Part shown: piece after piece, positions 60,173-64,000 of the stretch | Layout: every line of letters begins with the position of its first letter | Numbering within the stretch: the stretch's first letter is position 1 | NCBI RefSeq assembly: GCF_008704995.1 | Contig: NZ_CP023747.1 | Location: 5,800,001 to 5,864,000 of the forward strand | Source of the DNA: Streptomyces nodosus | Lineage (GTDB): Bacteria > Actinomycetota > Actinomycetes > Streptomycetales > Streptomycetaceae | Length of the DNA stretch: 64,000 bases | Reading direction: 5' to 3' | Made by a program: the position numbers and the translations under genes | Notes under the pieces: generated by a model | Database searches by the model: none | The model's input: only the letters and a program-made list of their open reading frames with translations | What the model was told of the DNA's origin: nothing

Positions 60173-61318
60173 ATGACCGGCACGCCCGAGCAGGCCGAGA
60201 CAGGCACGCCCACGCCCTTCACCGCCGAGGACTACGCGGCCCGGATGCGGCGCGCCGCGGAGTCCGCCGCCGGGGCCGGGCTCGCCGGACTGCTGATCGC
60301 GCCGGGGCCCGATCTGGTGTGGCTGACGGGATACCGGCCGGTGGAGACCGAGCGCCTCACGCTGCTGGTGCTGCGGGCCGGACACGACCCCGTCCTCGTC
60401 GTGCCCACCCTGGAGGCGCCCGACGCCGCGAAGGCGGCCGGCGGCCCCGCGCTGACGCTGCGCGACTGGACCGACGGCACGGACCCCTACGGCTCCGCCG
60501 CCGACCTCCTCGGGCCGGCCGGCCGCTACGGCATCAGTGACAACGCCTGGGCCCTGCACCTGCTCGGCCTGCGCGAACGCCGCCCGGACCTCGACCAGGT
60601 CGCGCTCACCCGGGCCCTTCCGATGCTGCGGGCCGTCAAGGACGCGGCGGAACTTGGCCGGATGGCCGCCGCGGGCGCGGCCGCGGACGCGGCGTACCAG
60701 GAGATCCGGAAGGTTCCCTTCGCCGGCCGCCGGGAGCGCGAGGTGGCCGCGGACCTCGACGCGTTGCTGCGGCGGCACGGGCACGAGCAGGTGGACTTCA
60801 CCATCGTGGCCTCCGGGCCCAACGGCGCCAATCCGCACCATGAGGCCGGTGAGCGGGTCATCGAGCGCGGCGACATGGTGGTCCTCGACTTCGGCGGCCT
60901 CAAGCACGGCTACGGCTCCGACACCTCCCGCACCGTCCATGTCGGCGAGCCGACCGACGAGGAGCGCCGGGTGCACGATCTGGTCCGCGCGGCCCAGGAG
61001 GCGGGCTTCGCGGCGGTCGCCCCGGGCGCGGCCTGCCAGGACGTGGACCGGGCGGCCCGCGCGGTCATCGCCGACGCCGGGTACGGGGAGCACTTCATCC
61101 ACCGCACCGGGCACGGCATCGGCGTCACCACACATGAACCGCCGTACATGATCGAGGGCGAGGAGCAGCCGCTCGTCCCCGGTATGTGCTTCTCCGTGGA
61201 GCCCGGCATCTATCTGCCGGGCCGCTTCGGGGTCCGTATCGAGGACATCGTGACGGTGACCGAGGACGGCGGACGCCGCCTCAACAACACACCCCGTGAG
61301 ATGGCGACGGTGGACTGA
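60173..61318 (+). CDS. M24 family metallopeptidase (Xaa-Pro aminopeptidase/dipeptidase-like)
   Basis: A 381-residue pita-bread-fold peptidase. The two-metal ligands appear in order: MVVLDFGG (Asp), GSDTSRTVHVG (Asp), HRTGHGIGVTTHEPP (His), MCFSVEPGIY (Glu) and VRIEDIVTVT (Glu). An N-terminal creatinase-like domain (1-150) makes it an Xaa-Pro-type enzyme that removes N-terminal residues before proline in the cytoplasm. GGAGG sits 6 nt before ATG 60173. Confidence 0.92.
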   Translation: MTGTPEQAETGTPTPFTAEDYAARMRRAAESAAGAGLAGLLIAPGPDLVWLTGYRPVETERLTLLVLRAGHDPVLVVPTLEAPDAAKAAGGPALTLRDWTDGTDPYGSAADLLGPAGRYGISDNAWALHLLGLRERRPDLDQVALTRALPMLRAVKDAAELGRMAAAGAAADAAYQEIRKVPFAGRREREVAADLDALLRRHGHEQVDFTIVASGPNGANPHHEAGERVIERGDMVVLDFGGLKHGYGSDTSRTVHVGEPTDEERRVHDLVRAAQEAGFAAVAPGAACQDVDRAARAVIADAGYGEHFIHRTGHGIGVTTHEPPYMIEGEEQPLVPGMCFSVEPGIYLPGRFGVRIEDIVTVTEDGGRRLNNTPREMATVD

Positions 61319-61390
61319 GCGCGGGCCGACCGCGACGGCCCCGGCCGGCCCCCGGCCCCGACAGCCATCCGAGACGACAACGGCGTGATC

Positions 61391-62323
61391 ATGACCCAGG
61401 CATCGACACCGAACGCGGAGGCCGTACGCCGGCTGGTCCGCTCCCTGCTCCACGGCGAGGAGCCGGGCGAGGGGCCGGAGGTGACGCCGGTCGCGGCGGG
61501 GCCCGGCCACTCCATCTGGTGGGTCGGCGCCCGGCATGTGCTGCGGCTGGCGACCGACCGGGACTCCTCCGCGCGCCGGCGCCGGGAACTGCGGCTGCGC
61601 GCCCTGGTGCGGCCCCGGATGAGGATCGCCGTCCCGACGAGCATCGCCCACGGGGAGTGGGCCCCCGGCCTCGCCTACACCCTCGACACCCGGCTGCCCG
61701 GAGCCACCGGTGAGGGCGCCGGCGTGTCGGCGGTGGGGGAGACGGACCTCGCGGAACTGCTCACCGGACTGCGCGAGGTGCCCGTGCGCCAGGTCGAGCC
61801 GCTCGGCGTCCCCCGGGTGCCACCGCGCTCCCTGGAGAAGCTGCGGACGGCCGCCGCAGCCGCCGCCGGGCGGCTCGCCGAGGCCGACGAGTTCGACCCC
61901 GCCGGGGTCGCCCGGCTCACGGTGACCGGCGCCCGTCAGCTCACCGCCCAGACCGGCGCCCCGGTCCTGGTGCATCACGGACTCGCGGACGACCACCTGG
62001 TGGTGAGCGGCGACGGGCGGGTGCGCGGAGTGCTCGGCTGGGACGACGCGGTCATCGGCGACCCGGCCGAGGACATCGCCGGACTCGCCCTCGCCGTGGG
62101 CGCCCCCGCCGCGGTGCGCTCCGCCACCCTCGCCGGCTACGGCGCCCGCCCGTGCCTGCGCGGCCTGTGGCTGGCCCGCTGCGACGCGCTGCTCCGCCTC
62201 GCCGCCGGAACCCGGGGCCACGACCGCACCCCCCTGCCGACCCTGCGCACCCGGACCCGCCACGCCTGGGAACCGATCCTCCTGGAACGCGTCACCGCCC
62301 TACCGGGCGCCGAGACGCCGTAG
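61391..62323 (+). CDS. APH-fold protein with degenerate kinase motifs (probable pseudokinase)
   Basis: A 310-residue protein of the aminoglycoside/choline phosphotransferase fold. The position of HGDLxxxN is LVHHGLADDH (residues 193-202), with the catalytic Asp and the Asn replaced. The metal-binding IDW is GVLGWDDA (213-220), again without the Asp. IGDPAEDIAGL is kept. Phosphotransfer is therefore unlikely unless other residues substitute; a binding or scaffold role fits better. ATG 61391 is preferred; GTG 61385 is 2 codons upstream. Confidence 0.75.
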   Translation: MTQASTPNAEAVRRLVRSLLHGEEPGEGPEVTPVAAGPGHSIWWVGARHVLRLATDRDSSARRRRELRLRALVRPRMRIAVPTSIAHGEWAPGLAYTLDTRLPGATGEGAGVSAVGETDLAELLTGLREVPVRQVEPLGVPRVPPRSLEKLRTAAAAAAGRLAEADEFDPAGVARLTVTGARQLTAQTGAPVLVHHGLADDHLVVSGDGRVRGVLGWDDAVIGDPAEDIAGLALAVGAPAAVRSATLAGYGARPCLRGLWLARCDALLRLAAGTRGHDRTPLPTLRTRTRHAWEPILLERVTALPGAETP

Positions 62324-62680
62324 CGGAGCGCCGGTCGCACGGGCCCGCACGAGCGTCCGGACGAACACGGAGGAGCCCTGGCGAAGACGGCCACGAAGCG
62401 CGACGCGCACCTGCGCGGGCACACGCTCTACGAGCGGAAGCCGGCGGTGTGTCAAGGGGGTGTCCGTTCCCTGCAAGGCGTACGTGCAGTCCTTCCAGGA
62501 CGCGAAACGAAACCCGTTCGACAAGTTTCTGTGCACAACCCGATGCAAGCTACGCAGCGGTGACACGGCATCTGGAGATCGGAGGCGAAGAGCCCCACCC
62601 TCGGGAGAACGGGGCTCGTTCGTGACCGGTGGAACCGACCGTGGGTACTGTTCCGGTGTCGAAGCAGAACAGGAGCCAGC
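62324..62680. promoter_or_regulatory. Promoter region upstream of the TPR-containing XRE gene
   Basis: A 357-bp gene-free stretch. A small hairpin (62586-62620, core GAGCCCC/GGGGCTC) lies about 60 nt before the start codon. A fragment near 62379-62445 (AKTATKRDAHLRGHTLYERKPAV) could be a remnant of a small protein but has no good start codon. The central part (62490-62560) is less GC-rich than the surroundings. Confidence 0.45.
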
Positions 62681-63883
62681 ATGCACGCTCTGCCCGAAGA
62701 TCACATCGGCGTGCGCATGGCGCGGCTGCGCCGCGAACGCCACCTCACTCAAAAGGCCGCCTCGGACCTGACCGGGATCCCGTACAGCACGTACACGAAG
62801 ACCGAGCAGGGTGTCATCGCCGCCACCCCGCACGTCATCGCAGCTTTCGCCCGAGGGCTGCGGCTCGAGGTCGCCACAGTGGTCGGTCAGCCCTACGCGG
62901 AGGATCTGAGGGCCGACGAACTCGACGTCCTGATAAGGCCCATCAGGGAAGCCCTGGACATCTACGATCTCGGAGCCGACCCGGATGTCCAGCCGCGGCG
63001 ACTCGAGGAACTCGACGATGACGCCGAAGCCCTCTTGGTGTCCGTCCGCGCCGGCAAGATCAAGAAGGCCGCCAGCAACGTCGCCGGACTCATCGAAGAA
63101 GGCACCACTGCAGCCCACTCGTTGAACAGCACGGAGGGGTGGCTGACGCTCGCGTCGTTCTACCGCACGGCCTACGACGTAGCCACCAAGCTCGGATTCT
63201 CGGACCTTGCTCAACTCGCCCTCGCCCGCATGGACTGGGCGGCACAGCGAGGCTCCGACGCCGTCCTCGGCGGCATGTACCAGTACCTGCGGGCGCTCAC
63301 CTACCTGCGGGAAGGCAAGTTCGAGATCGGTCAGCGTCTCGTCACCCGCGGACTGGCGACGCTGCAGCAGGCGGACGAATCCCGGGAACGTGACGTCGTT
63401 GTCGGGCAGCTTCACCTTGGTGGCGCGGTGATGGCCGGCCGGGCGCATGACGAGAACAAGGCCCTGTCACACCTTGGAGAGGCTGAACGAATCGCCGGGA
63501 CGACAGGGGAAGCGATCAAGGTTCACTATCTCACCTTCGGGCCGACCAACGTCCGGGTGCACCGGGTCTCTGTCCTTGCCGAGCTCGACCAATACGGTGA
63601 AGCGGTCGAGGCCACCGGCAACCTTGCAATCCCGGAGGACTGGCCGAAGTCGCGTACCAGCCACCACTATGCCGAGGTCGCTCGCGCGCAGATGTGGACC
63701 AACGACCTGGAAGGGTCTTTCAAGAGCCTGCTCCAGGCCCGTAGGGCTGCACCCCAGCAGGCCAAGTACCACCCGACGGTGCGGGAGACGTACGCCGGAC
63801 TCGAGGCCGCCCACCGTCGGCTTCCGGAGAGTTTCCTGTCGTTCGGATCCTGGCTGAGCGCCGGAACTGGACAGGTCGCCTAG
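62681..63883 (+). CDS. XRE-family regulator with C-terminal TPR-like helices
   Basis: A 400-residue regulator. An N-terminal helix-turn-helix lies at about 8-65 (VRMARLRRERHLTQKAASDLTGIPYSTYTKTEQG). The remaining about 330 residues are helical pairs like tetratricopeptide repeats (GWLTLASFYRTAYDVATKLGFSDLAQLALARMDWAA, YLRALTYLREGKFEIGQRLV, SHLGEAERIAGTTGEAIKVHY). This resembles quorum-peptide and Streptomyces SARP-associated regulators. It probably senses a small peptide or protein. ATG 62681 has CAGGAGCC 5 nt upstream. No matching signal-peptide gene is visible in the window. Confidence 0.85.
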   Translation: MHALPEDHIGVRMARLRRERHLTQKAASDLTGIPYSTYTKTEQGVIAATPHVIAAFARGLRLEVATVVGQPYAEDLRADELDVLIRPIREALDIYDLGADPDVQPRRLEELDDDAEALLVSVRAGKIKKAASNVAGLIEEGTTAAHSLNSTEGWLTLASFYRTAYDVATKLGFSDLAQLALARMDWAAQRGSDAVLGGMYQYLRALTYLREGKFEIGQRLVTRGLATLQQADESRERDVVVGQLHLGGAVMAGRAHDENKALSHLGEAERIAGTTGEAIKVHYLTFGPTNVRVHRVSVLAELDQYGEAVEATGNLAIPEDWPKSRTSHHYAEVARAQMWTNDLEGSFKSLLQARRAAPQQAKYHPTVRETYAGLEAAHRRLPESFLSFGSWLSAGTGQVA

Positions 63884-63911
63884 CTTTCCATCACTCCATG
63901 TCAGGCTATAG

Positions 63912-63943
63912 CCCCAACTATCATCAACCCATGGTAGTTGGGG
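63912..63943. promoter_or_regulatory. Inverted repeat between the XRE gene and the next gene
   Basis: A 13-bp inverted repeat with one mismatch (63912-63924 with 63931-63943, 6-nt spacer; core CCCCAACTA/TAGTTGGGG). It lies 28 nt after the XRE stop and 54 nt before the next start codon. It could be a terminator or an operator; the AT content of the core favours the latter. Confidence 0.5.
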
Positions 63944-63996
63944 TCTAGTTGTGGGCCCAGCATGTCGTCACTGGCCATTTCGACATGGAGCCGACC

Positions 63997-64000
63997 ATGA
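63997..64000 (+). CDS. Start of the next gene (cut by the window edge)
   Basis: ATG at 63997 is preceded by GGAG with 6-nt spacing, downstream of the inverted repeat. Only four bases lie inside the window, so the product is unknown. Confidence 0.4.

Overview
The window is chromosomal DNA from a Streptomyces species. It is very GC-rich, with third-position G/C codons and many GTG starts. It carries lineage markers: the sporulation regulator whiI, a four-gene conservon (cvnABCD), geosmin synthase, several WhiJ-like XRE/DUF397/ATPase sets, and the coproporphyrin-type haem genes hemE, hemG and hemQ. From memory, the order dxs, fadBA, rnd, whiI, DUF3000, hemE ... murC, msrB ... conservon ... geosmin synthase resembles the S. 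coelicolor SCO6013-SCO6073 region. I could not check this.

Region by region. 1-29 kb is conserved housekeeping DNA. It holds the 3' end of dxs, an amino-acid permease, a beta-oxidation pair (fadB-fadA), RNase D, whiI, DUF3000, hemE, a rhomboid protease, a CoA-disulfide-reductase-like flavoprotein, a DUF4349 lipoprotein, hemG-hemQ, and a DUF692 (multinuclear iron oxidase) protein with a fused partner-like domain. After these come a PTH2-like peptidyl-tRNA hydrolase, two NodB deacetylases, a slipin, ZapE, a RibD-C reductase, murC and msrB. A 158-nt structured inverted-repeat element (25386-25543) lies upstream of the gene before murC.

29-38 kb is an accessory island. It has two diverged copies of a DUF397 + XRE-regulator cassette in direct orientation, plus a short relic of a third. 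It also has an anti-sigma-like ATPase, an RHH/PIN toxin-antitoxin-like pair, the 3' end of a broken hsdR, a DUF6879 pair, and a two-gene NLR system. The NLR system pairs a small helical protein ending in a YQAGRDQ motif with an NB-ARC/TPR protein that begins with a matching motif. A 42-bp exact copy of the 3' end of the phzF-family gene lies 5.9 kb away at 32187-32228, so most of this block is bounded by direct repeats, as after a site-specific insertion.

38-49 kb holds a glycine-betaine/choline-type ABC transporter. Its binding-protein gene is separated from the ATPase and permeases by the oppositely oriented conservon. The binding protein is followed by a histidine-ammonia-lyase-like protein that appears to have lost the Ala-Ser-Gly triad.

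49-64 kb holds a DUF574-type methyltransferase with an XRE regulator, an ATPase/hypothetical pair, a VOC protein, the DUF6230/DUF6114 pair, secreted and zinc-ribbon membrane proteins, and a DUF89 phosphatase. It continues with geosmin synthase, an M24 peptidase, a probable APH-fold pseudokinase and a TPR-containing XRE regulator. Genes mostly form short operons with 1-8 nt overlaps, separated by strong GC-rich hairpins.

The most interesting items are the Bell-like/NLR pair, the phzF-tail direct repeat around it, the long inverted-repeat element, the fused DUF692 enzyme and the triad-less lyase homologue. All functions are inferred by reading the sequence; no searches were run.
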